Counted from the first letter of the stretch, positions 49,298 to 57,980 are shown. The stretch: DNA of 64,000 bases from Asanoa hainanensis (GCF_900188485.1 NZ_FZPH01000001.1:186001-250000); one strand, 5' to 3'. The notes: generated by a model from the letters alone, not told the origin. Translations and numbers: made by a program.

Positions 49298-50886
49298 ACA
49301 GCGATCTCGACCACGCCGCCAGGCACACCGCGCAACGCCTGAACCGGGTCGCGCCCGCGCTCGTCGGGCCGTTCCGCGACGCCCTCCCGCACGCCGCCGC
49401 CGTTGTCGGCCGGCGCCTCGCGGGCGCCCTCTACCGGGAGGACATCGGCGACGCCCGCGACCGGTTCGCCGGCCTCGGCCGCCGCCACGGCTTCGACCGC
49501 CTCGAGGTCGACAAGCTCGACGACCTGCCCGCCGGGCCCGCCGCCCTGCTCCCACCGGGCCTGCCCGGCGCCGGGAACCTCGCCGAGGAGCTCACCGACG
49601 CCACCGTCAACCTCGCCCTCGCGTACGCCCGGGTGCGGCCGCCCGACCCCGGCGCCGACCCCGACGCCCGCGCCCTGGCCTACGAGCGCCTCGCGATCGA
49701 CGGACACAACCTGCACCCGTGCGGCCGCACCCGCCTGGGCTGGGACACCGCCGACACCCTCCGCCACGACGTCGAAGCCGGCACGACCACGGTCGCGTTC
49801 GTCGCCGTACACCCGGACCTGCACGTCGGAGACGACCTCGGCGCCACCCTCGCCGACCTGTACGACGACGCACCGCGCGGCCACCACGTCATACCCGTGC
49901 ACCAGTGGCAGCGCGACACCGTCCTGCGCCACCGCTACCGGGAGCTCTACGAAGAGGGCCTGCTCCGCGACGTCGACGGCACTCTGGCCGCCGCGCCCAC
50001 CGCCGCCGTCCGCACCCTGCTGCTCCCACCGGCCCGCGACGGGCACCGCCGCTACCTGAAGCTGTCCCTCGACATCCAGGTCACCTCGACCCGCCGCAGC
50101 ATCTCCACCGCCAGCACCCGCAACGGCCCGGCGATCTCCGCGCTCCTGCACAAGCTGCTGGCAGAGGACCCGACCGTCCTGCTGCTCGCCGAGACCGCCG
50201 GCACCGCGATCAGCCCCGGCACCGGACGGGACGGCTCGGCCATCCTCCGTGACGGCCTCGACGGCCACCTGGCGGACAACGAGACCGCCATCCCGGGAGG
50301 CGGCCTCACCGCCGGGGACACCCTCGAAAGGCTCGTCGAACCCGGAGCGGGCAACGCCCTCCGCTTCGTCGGCGACTACGCCCGCCTGCTCCTGCCACCC
50401 GTGGTCACCCTCGCCGCCCGCCACGGCATCGCCCTCGAAGCCCACCTCCAGAACTGCCTGCCGACCTTCGTCGACGGCCGCCCGCACCGGATCGTCTTCC
50501 GCGACTTCGCCGGCCTGCGCATGTACCTGCCGCGCCTCGCCGACCCGCCACCCCTGTGGCCCGGCTCCGTCATCGCCACCGACGACGTCGACGTCATGCG
50601 CGCCAAGCTCGGCTACACCGCCCTGCAAGCCCACCTCGGCGAGCTCGTCGTGCGCCTCACCGAATCCCACGACCTCGACGAGGACCGCGCCTGGCGGGCC
50701 ATCCGCGACGCCCTCGACGAGGCGTACGAGCCGCTGCTGTCCGACCCGGCCAGCGCCGCCGCGGCCCGCGCCGACCACGCCGCCCTGACCGCACCCACCG
50801 CCGCGCACAAAGCACTCGTCCGGATGCGGCTCGCCGGCCACGGCGACCGCTACGTCCCGGTGCACAATCCGCTACATGATCCCTGA
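49294..50886 (+). CDS. NIS siderophore synthetase (IucA/IucC family), second copy
   Basis: The 530-aa protein has IDGHNLHPCGRTRLGW, IPVHQWQRDTVL, KLSLDIQVTSTRRSISTASTRNGPAIS, GIALEAHLQNCLPTFVDGRPHRIVFRDFAG and VRMRLAGHGDRYVPVHNPL, all standard NIS signatures. It is coupled to the first synthetase by GTGA, so the pair probably perform two sequential condensations of one siderophore. It differs from the first in the GHPxHP motif (GHNLHP). Confidence 0.92.
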   Translation: MNSDLDHAARHTAQRLNRVAPALVGPFRDALPHAAAVVGRRLAGALYREDIGDARDRFAGLGRRHGFDRLEVDKLDDLPAGPAALLPPGLPGAGNLAEELTDATVNLALAYARVRPPDPGADPDARALAYERLAIDGHNLHPCGRTRLGWDTADTLRHDVEAGTTTVAFVAVHPDLHVGDDLGATLADLYDDAPRGHHVIPVHQWQRDTVLRHRYRELYEEGLLRDVDGTLAAAPTAAVRTLLLPPARDGHRRYLKLSLDIQVTSTRRSISTASTRNGPAISALLHKLLAEDPTVLLLAETAGTAISPGTGRDGSAILRDGLDGHLADNETAIPGGGLTAGDTLERLVEPGAGNALRFVGDYARLLLPPVVTLAARHGIALEAHLQNCLPTFVDGRPHRIVFRDFAGLRMYLPRLADPPPLWPGSVIATDDVDVMRAKLGYTALQAHLGELVVRLTESHDLDEDRAWRAIRDALDEAYEPLLSDPASAAAARADHAALTAPTAAHKALVRMRLAGHGDRYVPVHNPLHDP

Positions 50887-52012
50887 CCGGGTCGCGGCGG
50901 CCCTGCGCGAAGCCCAGCGGCCCGTCTGCGCCTACGTCTACGACCCGGCCGTCGCCACCGACCGGATCACCGCCCTGCGCGAAGCCCTCCCGGCAGGCAC
51001 CCGCGTCCTCTACGCCGTCAAAGCCAACAGCAACCCCGACCTCGTACGCGAGATCGCCCGACACGCCGACGGCCTCGACGTCGCCTCCGGCGGAGAGCTG
51101 GCCCTGGCCCGCGACACCCACGCCAAGGAGATCGCGTTCGCCGGACCCGCCAAGACCGACGCCGAGCTCGCCGCCGCCGTCGACGCCCACGCGATGATCC
51201 ACGTCGAGAGCGCCCACGAGCTGCGCCGCCTCGCCCACATCGCGGGCGGACGACCCACCCGGGTCGCCCTGCGGGTCAACCGGGCCGCCGACACCCCCAG
51301 CGGCACCCACCGCATGACCGGCACACCCACCCCGTTCGGGATCGCCGAAGAAGACCTCGACACACTGCCCCGCGACCTGCCGATCAGCGGCTTCCACCTC
51401 CACGCCGTCTCCAACAACCTCGACGCCGCCGCCCACGCCGCGTTCATCGACGACGCCGTCACCTGGTCCGTCGCGACCGCGCGCCGCCTCGGCATCGACC
51501 TGACCTACGTCAACGCCGGCGGCGGCTTCGGCATCGACTACACCGGCGACACCACCTTCGACCTGAGCCGCCTCCGCGTCAGAAACCCACCGGAAGGGGT
51601 CACCCTCGCGGTGGAGCCGGGCCGCTGGATCGCCGCCGACACCGGCTGGTACGCCGCCGAAGTCATCGACCTCAAACGCAACCACGGCCGCTGGTTCGCC
51701 GTCCTCCGCGGCGGCACCCACCACTTCCGGCTACCCGCCGCCTGGGGCTACAGCCACCCCTTCACCGTGCTGCCCGTCGACGACTGGCCCCACCCGTACC
51801 CCCGCCCGGAGGTATCGAACGTGGACATCGACGCCACCGGAGAGCTCTGCACCCCCCGCGACGTCCTCACCCGCGGCCAACACGTCGACCACCTGCGCGT
51901 CGGCGACGTGCTCGTCTTCGCCCGCACCGGCGCCTACGGGTGGGACATCTCCCACCACGACTTCCTCACCCACCCGTACCCGGAGGTGACGGTCCTGAGC
52001 CCCGTGGGTTAG
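50876..52012 (+). CDS. PLP-dependent decarboxylase (group IV, SbnH/PvsE-like)
   Basis: The 378-aa protein is an alanine-racemase-fold PLP enzyme: RVLYAVKANSNPDLVREI contains the PLP lysine (Lys49), followed by GLDVASGGELALARD, VNAGGGFGIDY, and the C-terminal GELCTPRDVLTRGQHVDHLRVGDVLVFARTGAYGWDISHHDF carrying the catalytic Cys. Relatives make diamines for staphyloferrin B (SbnH) and vibrioferrin (PvsE). It overlaps the second synthetase by 11 nt, so it is in the same operon and probably supplies or modifies the amine building block. Confidence 0.92.
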   Translation: MIPDRVAAALREAQRPVCAYVYDPAVATDRITALREALPAGTRVLYAVKANSNPDLVREIARHADGLDVASGGELALARDTHAKEIAFAGPAKTDAELAAAVDAHAMIHVESAHELRRLAHIAGGRPTRVALRVNRAADTPSGTHRMTGTPTPFGIAEEDLDTLPRDLPISGFHLHAVSNNLDAAAHAAFIDDAVTWSVATARRLGIDLTYVNAGGGFGIDYTGDTTFDLSRLRVRNPPEGVTLAVEPGRWIAADTGWYAAEVIDLKRNHGRWFAVLRGGTHHFRLPAAWGYSHPFTVLPVDDWPHPYPRPEVSNVDIDATGELCTPRDVLTRGQHVDHLRVGDVLVFARTGAYGWDISHHDFLTHPYPEVTVLSPVG

Positions 52013-52021
52013 CGTCGCCCC

Positions 52022-52819
52022 GTGACGCCAACCATCCTGCGCTCCGGCCGCCACGTCCACACCGGACGCCGCCTCGGCCAGGTGATCGGCCGCAAACCCA
52101 CCGGCGTCACCGCCGGCCAGTGGAACACCGCCGCCAACGTCGTCGTCCACTACCTCGTCACCGACCCCGACACCGACCGGCCCGAGTTCGCCCTGCTCTT
52201 CACCCCCGCCGCGGACACCAAGGTCGCCCGCATGACCACCGCCGTCTGCGACGCCGTCGGCCTGCCCCTGCTGCGGATCACCTCACCGACCCTCAGCGCC
52301 GCCGAGAACGGCACCCAGATCATCGGCTACATCCTCGACGCCCGGGCCTACGGCGCCGACGCCGACTTCGGCGGCTACCGCGACATCGTCGGCCGCCTCC
52401 CCGACGGCCGCACCGGCTACGTCAACGACCTCTCGTCCGTCGCCCGCGCCACCGCCGTCGACGCGTACGCCGCCCGCCAGCTCTTCGACCCCATCATCCG
52501 CGGCATCCGCGTCCACTGGACCGGCGGACCCGCCGAAGGCTGGGCCTGGCTCCAACTCCACGAAGGCGGCTACGTCTTCGAACGCGTCCAGCTCGAAGAG
52601 CACCGCACCACCTGCGGCGTGCCCGCCGACCGGCTCGCCGAAGACCTCGCCGGCGCCGCCATCGGCCAACGCCTCAAACTGCGCCACAGCGCCCAGCCGG
52701 ACCTCGTCGACCTCGCGACCATCGAGGCCCGGCTCCGGGAGCTGTCCGCACGCCGCGACGACCTCGTCGACGGCTTCCCCTACGAACACCTGCTCGCCGA
52801 CCAGCCCGCCGCCCGGTAG
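52022..52819 (+). CDS. Unknown protein next to the siderophore operon (DUF2726-like segment)
   Basis: The 265-aa protein is not recognised with confidence. Residues about 45-90 (PEFALLFTPAADTKVARMTTAVCDAVGLPLLRITSPTL) have the strand-helix-PLLRI shape of DUF2726/restriction-endonuclease-like domains, but the usual catalytic Asp/Glu-x-Lys residues are not clear. The C-terminus is helical. TAGCGT (52010-52015) sits at leaderless spacing from the GTG, so it has its own promoter despite following the decarboxylase by 9 bp. No exporter or receptor gene follows. Confidence 0.75.
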   Translation: MTPTILRSGRHVHTGRRLGQVIGRKPTGVTAGQWNTAANVVVHYLVTDPDTDRPEFALLFTPAADTKVARMTTAVCDAVGLPLLRITSPTLSAAENGTQIIGYILDARAYGADADFGGYRDIVGRLPDGRTGYVNDLSSVARATAVDAYAARQLFDPIIRGIRVHWTGGPAEGWAWLQLHEGGYVFERVQLEEHRTTCGVPADRLAEDLAGAAIGQRLKLRHSAQPDLVDLATIEARLRELSARRDDLVDGFPYEHLLADQPAAR

Positions 52820-52835
52820 AACGGCGCCCGTCGGC

Positions 52836-54914
52836 TCAGCCCGCCGCCCGATAGGCCGTGCCCATCGGTGTCAACTGGCCGCTCTCCTTGTAGAGGCCCG
52901 TGTGGCTGTCACCCGTCGACGGCAGGCCGAACCACGAGTAGCGCTCCACGTACGACAGGCCCTCGAGCATGTCCGTCGCACCGTTGATGAACGCCACCTG
53001 CTGCGCGTCCGTCGGATAGTGCGCACCCGACCCGTCGAACCGGATCAGGGCGAACTCCGTCAACCAGATCGGCAGCCCGTACTTCGCGTGCACCTGCTGG
53101 ATGTAGCCCTTCAGCTGCCCCACGGCCGCCGACGAGAAGTCACCCCCGTACCAGTGCAGGGTGATGAAGTCGACCCGGTAGCCCTTGTCCTTCGCCCCCT
53201 TCATGAACGTGTCCAGCCACTTGCCCGAGTCAGCCGCGCCGAACGCCACCGACGGGCTGCCCAACCGCATCCCCGTCGCCTGCAGCTTCGGCCACAGCTC
53301 CAACGCCTTCGCCGGCGTCATGTTGGCCTGCTCGGCCATATCCGGCTCGTTGAACCCCAGCAGCGTGTCACCCTCCCGCTTCGCCTGCGCGAGAGTCGAG
53401 TCCGTCGCGTTCGCCGTGCCCCAGATCATCGGCACGAACTCGACACCCGACGCCGGCATCCGGTCGTTGTTGGCGCCCCAGTTGTAGTACCACGAGGCTC
53501 CGACAGCTTTCAGGCCCGCGCTCACCTTCGGGAAGTCCCAGACCGCCGCACCCTTCTTCTTCGTCGTCCCGGTCGGCGGCAACGGCGCCTTCGCCGGCTT
53601 CTTCACGGGCGGCTTCGCGGTGGGCGAGACCGTCGCCGACGGCACGGCCGTCGGACTCGGCGTCGCATCAGGGGATACGAGCGGCGACGCGCTGACGCTC
53701 ACCGGAGGCAACACCGCCGCGGCGGGCACCGCGTCCCCGTTGTTCCGGACCACGCCGAACGTGACCACCGCCGCCGTCGCCACCGCGACCGTCGCGACCG
53801 CGGCCGCCACCGGCTTGCTGATCAGGAACCCCTTCACCAACCAGCCCGCACTCTTGGCGGCAGTGCTCGCGGCCCCCACGGCACCGGAGCCGCCTGCCCC
53901 CGTGGCAGCGGCCCCCACACCCGTCGAGGCGGCGCCGCCGCCCAGGCCCGGCATCGCCGCCGTCGCGGCCGCCTCGGCACCCCAAGCACCCGCGGCGGTG
54001 CTCCCGGCGCCCGCGGCGGTGCCTCCCGCTCCGGCTGTCCCGGCACCGGTCCAGGCGGCCGCACCGCCGGTCGCGGCCGTCCAGCCCGCGCCACCGATCG
54101 CACCGCCCACCGCACCACCGGCGGCACTGATCGAAGCCGCCACCAGGCCCGCGGCCGGCGCGACCAGGCCGATGCCCGCCAGCAACCGCTCCGCCGCCAC
54201 AAGCTGCTCCGACGCCGGCCCGCAGTACGCGCACTCCCGGATGTGCCGGGCCAGCCGCTTGCGCCACAACGCGTCCGGATGCCCGGACCAGCCCACCAGA
54301 ACCCCGACGAGCTCCGGGCAGCGCGGACGACTCGACAACGCCCGCACCACCGTCCGGGCCGTGTCGAGGGTCGCCTTCATCCGCTGGACACGTACCGCCG
54401 CGTGCTGGTTCGTCACCCCCAACGACTGCGCCAGCTCGTCCCGGGTCAGCTCGCCGGAGGTCTCCAGCCACCACAGCGACAGCAGCTCCTGGTCGTCCTG
54501 GTCGAGCCACCTGGTCGCCTCGACGACCTCACGCCGCTGACCGGACAGCTCCAGCCGAAGAATCGTCAGGTTCGCGAAGTCCGCCGCCGGGTCCGTCACG
54601 TCGTCGGTGCCGGGGTAGCCGAACTGACCGGCCTGCCGCGCGCGATAGGGGTCCGCCTGCCGGTCCCGCACCTGCCGCACCGCGATCGCGACCAGCCACG
54701 CGCGGAAGCTCGCCGGGTCGCGCAGCCCCCGCAGCCCCGTGACACAGCGCAGCATCGTCTCCTGCACCACGTCGTCGACGTCGGCGTGCCCGTCGAGCGC
54801 GCGTCCGACGACGTTGTAGACCAGCGGTAGGTATTCCGCCACGAGCCGTTCGACCGCCCGCGGATCACCGTCCTGAGCGGCGAGCACCAACGCCCGCTCG
54901 TACCCTTCGCGCAT
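52836..54914 (-). CDS. ECF sigma factor-zinc finger-TM-GH128 glycoside hydrolase fusion
   Basis: One 692-aa polypeptide joins a sigma factor to an extracellular enzyme. Residues 5-58 are sigma region 2 and 125-185 region 4 with its HTH (ELTRDELAQSLGVTNQHAAVRVQRM). His224-Cys228-Cys231 form an HxxxCxxC zinc finger, 250-355 is Gly/Ala-rich, 368-389 a membrane helix, 400-455 a Pro/Thr/Lys linker. Residues 457-692 form a GH128-type (Asl1) beta-glucanase with the two acid residues Glu523 (LGFNEPD) and Glu620 (WLTEFAL). The sigma part would be cytosolic and the hydrolase outside. GGAGAGG precedes the ATG at 54914. Confidence 0.9.
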   Translation of the reverse strand: MREGYERALVLAAQDGDPRAVERLVAEYLPLVYNVVGRALDGHADVDDVVQETMLRCVTGLRGLRDPASFRAWLVAIAVRQVRDRQADPYRARQAGQFGYPGTDDVTDPAADFANLTILRLELSGQRREVVEATRWLDQDDQELLSLWWLETSGELTRDELAQSLGVTNQHAAVRVQRMKATLDTARTVVRALSSRPRCPELVGVLVGWSGHPDALWRKRLARHIRECAYCGPASEQLVAAERLLAGIGLVAPAAGLVAASISAAGGAVGGAIGGAGWTAATGGAAAWTGAGTAGAGGTAAGAGSTAAGAWGAEAAATAAMPGLGGGAASTGVGAAATGAGGSGAVGAASTAAKSAGWLVKGFLISKPVAAAVATVAVATAAVVTFGVVRNNGDAVPAAAVLPPVSVSASPLVSPDATPSPTAVPSATVSPTAKPPVKKPAKAPLPPTGTTKKKGAAVWDFPKVSAGLKAVGASWYYNWGANNDRMPASGVEFVPMIWGTANATDSTLAQAKREGDTLLGFNEPDMAEQANMTPAKALELWPKLQATGMRLGSPSVAFGAADSGKWLDTFMKGAKDKGYRVDFITLHWYGGDFSSAAVGQLKGYIQQVHAKYGLPIWLTEFALIRFDGSGAHYPTDAQQVAFINGATDMLEGLSYVERYSWFGLPSTGDSHTGLYKESGQLTPMGTAYRAAG

Positions 54915-55054
54915 CGCACCTCTCCTTGAAGCCGCCCCATCGTGGCGCACAGGAGACGACCGGGGCGACGGCGGGATAACACAATTAAGGGATCCCTAGG
55001 ACTTCCGCGACCGTGCGTAGCGCCATCGGCGCTGGCTTGTCATCGCGACTGGCC

Positions 55055-55081
55055 GCACACCCTGTAAGGCGTCCTAGGATG
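55055..55081. repeat. 27-bp motif, copy 1 (near arginase stop)
   Basis: This stretch, containing CACACCCTG, TAAGGC and the core CCTAGGAT, is identical at 25 of 27 positions to 56788-56814. It lies 141-167 nt upstream of the sigma-GH128 fusion start and includes the stop codon of the arginase-family gene. It may be a promoter or operator for the fusion. Confidence 0.65.
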
Positions 55082-55940
55082 CGAGGTTGGCGATCAGGTC
55101 GGCCCGGATGGCGGCGTCCTGGTCGGAGGCCGCCGGATGCCAGGGGCAGGCCACGTCGAGCGCCACGACCCGACCGGTCGCCATGACCCGCCGGACGGCC
55201 GCGAGCACGGCCTCCGTAGAAGGGCCGTGCGGCGCCGGGAAGAGCAGCCCGGGCAGCTCAGCGGCGTCGATCACGTCCACATCGACGTGCAACACCAACG
55301 GCCCGTCCGGCAGGTCAGCCGCGTCGGCACCCGGCCTCCACGGACGGGCCGGGGCGGCTCCGGCCGCCAGCGTCCGCGGACCGGCCAGCGGCAAGGCTGT
55401 GTCCGGCATGCGCGGGCGAGCCACGGCGTCGACGACGACCCGGGCGGGACCGTCGGTGGCCAGGTAGGTGGCCTCGGCCGGGTCGAGGTCGCGGGCGTCC
55501 ACGAGGAGCGCCTGGTCCGTTGTGAGCGGCCGCAGGCCGAGCGGGACGGCGACCAGGTCGGCGTGCGCCCCCAGGAGCAGCCGCAGCGACAGGCCGCCGA
55601 GGTAGCCGGAGGTCGTGGTCTCCAAAGTGTGCACGTCGCCGTGGGCGTCGAACCAGACGACGCCGGCGTCGATCCCGGCCCGCTGCACGCCGGCGACGGT
55701 GCCGAGGGCGACCAGGCAGTCGCCGGAGACCACAGTCGGGATCGCGCCCGCGCTGACCTCGGCTGCCACCCTGTCCGCCACGGCGCTGTGCAACGCGGTG
55801 AGCCGGTTCCAGACGGTGCCGTCGGGCAGGACCGGCTCAAGGGTCTGCGCGCCCTCCGGGACCGGGAGATGCCCGTCGGCGAGCCGCTCGTCCTGGTGGA
55901 AGGGAACGTGGAGGGTCGGCACGCGGTGCGGCCTACCCAC
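55074..55940 (-). CDS. Arginase/agmatinase-family (ureohydrolase) protein
   Basis: The 288-aa protein has the manganese motifs of the ureohydrolase fold: SGDCLVALG (in place of GGDHS), VVWFDAHGDVHT (DAHxD) and VLHVDVDVID (DxD). It should hydrolyse a guanidino compound, but the first motif lacks its usual His (GDC), so metal binding or specificity may differ. The GTG at 55940 overlaps the preceding gene by 8 nt, indicating an operon with the 96-aa protein. Confidence 0.85.
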   Translation of the reverse strand: MGRPHRVPTLHVPFHQDERLADGHLPVPEGAQTLEPVLPDGTVWNRLTALHSAVADRVAAEVSAGAIPTVVSGDCLVALGTVAGVQRAGIDAGVVWFDAHGDVHTLETTTSGYLGGLSLRLLLGAHADLVAVPLGLRPLTTDQALLVDARDLDPAEATYLATDGPARVVVDAVARPRMPDTALPLAGPRTLAAGAAPARPWRPGADAADLPDGPLVLHVDVDVIDAAELPGLLFPAPHGPSTEAVLAAVRRVMATGRVVALDVACPWHPAASDQDAAIRADLIANLAS

Positions 55941-56223
55941 GACTCACTTCCCAGCGGCGCACGCGCTCGCGGGCCTTGTCGAGGTAGCCATGACCGCGGA
56001 CTGTTCCTCTGCCGCGTTCCTCGGCGAGGTACCGCTGCTCGGCGCCGAGGAGGGCCAACAGCGGATCCGGCCCGTGCATGAACCGCGGCCACACCACAGC
56101 GCCGGCCGGCCCGACAAAGTCGACGCGGTGCGCGTCACCGTCGCGACTCACGAGAAACGCCAGCCCGTCCTCGGCGACGAGAGCCCGCGCTTCCAACGCC
56201 AGCGGATGCTCGTCGATGTCCAC
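55933..56223 (-). CDS. Small hypothetical protein (96 aa)
   Basis: The 96-aa protein begins DIDEHPLALEARALVAEDGLAFLVSRDGDAHRVDFVGPAGAVVWPRFMHGPDPLLALLGAEQRYLAEERG. It is soluble and has no recognised domain. It overlaps the arginase gene and lies 11 bp downstream of the deformylase gene, so it is co-expressed with both. The start is GTG at 56223. Confidence 0.78.
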   Translation of the reverse strand: MDIDEHPLALEARALVAEDGLAFLVSRDGDAHRVDFVGPAGAVVWPRFMHGPDPLLALLGAEQRYLAEERGRGTVRGHGYLDKARERVRRWEVSRG

Positions 56224-56234
56224 AGGACCAGACT

Positions 56235-56738
56235 TTACGTAATGCGGCGGGCCCAGGGGGTCGCGCGGATCTCGCGAAGCGCCTCGCGGCGGGTCTGACC
56301 CTTGAGGCCGTCCACGTACAGGCGACCGTCGAGGTGGTCCGTCTCGTGCTGCAACGCCCGGGCCAGGAACCCCGTGCCCGACACCGTCAGCGGCTCGCCG
56401 TGCTGGTCGAAGCCCGTCACCGTCGCGTGCAGGGCCCGCGGGGTCGGGAAGAACAGCTCCGGAATGGACAGGCAGCCCTCGTCGCCGTCCTGGAGCTCCT
56501 CCGACACCGTGAGGGTCGGATTGACCACATGCCCGCGCTGGCCGTCGGCGTCGTAGACGAACACGCGCGCGCTGACGCCGATCTGGTTGGCGGCGACGCC
56601 GGCCCGGCCGGGCTCGCCCAGCAGCGTGTCCATCAGGTCGGTGACCAGGGAACGCAGCTCCGCGTCGAAGGAACGGACCGGATCACACTCGGCGCGCAGC
56701 ACCGCGTCCCCGATGAGCCGGATCGGCCGGATGGTCAT
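56235..56738 (-). CDS. def: Peptide deformylase
   Basis: The 167-aa protein has all three deformylase motifs: GVAANQIG (residues 47-54), EGCLSIP with the metal-binding cysteine (87-93), and HETDHLDG with HExxH-type residues (130-137; HETDH). It removes the N-formyl group from nascent proteins. The full-size housekeeping-type enzyme is the first gene of a small operon. Copy 2 of the 27-bp motif lies 50-76 nt upstream of the ATG. Confidence 0.95.
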   Translation of the reverse strand: MTIRPIRLIGDAVLRAECDPVRSFDAELRSLVTDLMDTLLGEPGRAGVAANQIGVSARVFVYDADGQRGHVVNPTLTVSEELQDGDEGCLSIPELFFPTPRALHATVTGFDQHGEPLTVSGTGFLARALQHETDHLDGRLYVDGLKGQTRREALREIRATPWARRIT

Positions 56739-56787
56739 GCGCCGAACCCTATCCCCTCCCCCGCCGCCGGTTGATCTCTGTACCAGG

Positions 56788-56814
56788 GCACACCCTCTAA
56801 GGCATCCTAGGATG
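56788..56814. repeat. 27-bp motif, copy 2 (upstream of deformylase)
   Basis: This differs from 55055-55081 at only two positions and contains the 10-bp palindrome ATCCTAGGAT (56804-56813). It lies between the divergent deformylase (minus) and histidine phosphatase (plus) genes, so it may be a shared operator. Confidence 0.65.
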
Positions 56815-56851
56815 ATGATTCGGTCGCCGCGCCAAGCCGGGAAACGGTTGG

Positions 56852-57433
56852 ATGGACGGCATGGCGGAGATCGTCCTGGTCCGGCACGGGCAGACCGAGT
56901 GGAGCCTGACCGGGAAACACACCTCGTACACCGACGTCGAGCTGACCCCCGACGGTGAGCGACAGGCCCGCGAGATCGGCGAGCGACTCGCCGGCCGCTC
57001 CTTCGCCGCGGTGATCAGCAGTCCGCGGCTGCGGGCGGTACGCACCGCGGAGCTCGCCGGACTCGACGTCACCGAGCTCGACGACGACCTGGCCGAGTGG
57101 AACTACGGCCGGTACGAGGGGATCACCTCGGCCGAGATCCACGAGAACCACGACCCGAAGTGGTCGCTGTGGACCGACGGCGCACCCGGCGGTGAGCAAC
57201 CCGAGCAGGTCGGCGCCCGGGTCGACCGGGTGATCGCCAAGGCGGCCAAGCTGCTCGACCAGGGTGACGTGGCACTGGTCGCACACGGCCACCTGCTGCG
57301 GGTCGTCGGCGCCCGGTGGATCGGGCTCGGCCCCGACGGCGGCGGCCTGCTCAAGCTGGACACCGCGACCCTGTCCGAGCTCGGGTTCGAGCACGGACAG
57401 CGCGTCATCCAGCAGTGGAACTCGGGTCGCTGA
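56852..57433 (+). CDS. Histidine phosphatase-family protein
   Basis: The 193-aa protein has the RHG motif LVRHGQTEWSLTGKHTSYTDVELTPDGERQA, the second arginine in SSPRLRAVRTAEL, catalytic acid in LAEWNYGRYEG and the second histidine in VALVAHGHLLR. It is a cofactor-independent phosphatase/phosphoglycerate mutase-like enzyme; the substrate is unknown. A second ATG at 56861 is an alternative start. Its 3' end overlaps the convergent Lrp gene by 29 bp. Confidence 0.92.
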   Translation: MDGMAEIVLVRHGQTEWSLTGKHTSYTDVELTPDGERQAREIGERLAGRSFAAVISSPRLRAVRTAELAGLDVTELDDDLAEWNYGRYEGITSAEIHENHDPKWSLWTDGAPGGEQPEQVGARVDRVIAKAAKLLDQGDVALVAHGHLLRVVGARWIGLGPDGGGLLKLDTATLSELGFEHGQRVIQQWNSGR

Positions 57434-57875
57434 GGGACACCTTCGGGACCCGGCCCTCGTACGGCGTCGACAGCACGACGGTCGTGCGGTGCGTGACGTT
57501 GGCCGCCGTCCGGATCTCCTGCAGCACCCGCTCCAGGTCGGCCGGGCCCGCCACCCGCACCAGCAGCAGGTAGAAGTCGTCGCCGGCGACCGAGTAGCAC
57601 GACTCGATCTCCGGGATGTGCGCGAGCCGCTCCGGGGCGTCGTCGGGCTGCGACGGGTCGAACGGCCGGATCGCCACGAACGCCGCCAGGGGCAGGTCGA
57701 TCGCGTCGTACGCCACCTTGGCGGTGTAGCCCTTGATCACGCCGCGCTGCTCCAGCCGGCGGACGCGCTGGTGCACCGCCGACACCGACAGCCCCACCCG
57801 TTCCGCGAGGTCGGTGTAGGACAGCCGGCCGTCGGCGGTCAGGGCTGCGACGATGGCGCGGTCAATGTCCTCCAC
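57405..57875 (-). CDS. Lrp/AsnC-family transcriptional regulator
   Basis: The 156-aa protein has an N-terminal helix-turn-helix (DRAIVAALTADGRLSYTDLAERVGLSVSAVHQRVRRLEQRGVIKGYTA) and a C-terminal RAM/Lrp domain (ESCYSVAGDDFYLLLVRVAGPADLERVLQEIRTAANVTHRTTVVLST). It likely responds to an amino acid. TATTTT on the minus strand (57888-57883) and the GTG at 57875 have leaderless spacing. Confidence 0.93.
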   Translation of the reverse strand: MEDIDRAIVAALTADGRLSYTDLAERVGLSVSAVHQRVRRLEQRGVIKGYTAKVAYDAIDLPLAAFVAIRPFDPSQPDDAPERLAHIPEIESCYSVAGDDFYLLLVRVAGPADLERVLQEIRTAANVTHRTTVVLSTPYEGRVPKVSLSDPSSTAG

Positions 57876-57980
57876 GGCAGAGAAAATACCGGCCGGCGAG
57901 CGCGACGGCGATGTCGATCCCGCCATGGTGCCGTTCGTCATCCTCCGACACAGTCCGTACGAAGCCGGAAAGGCGAGCAG

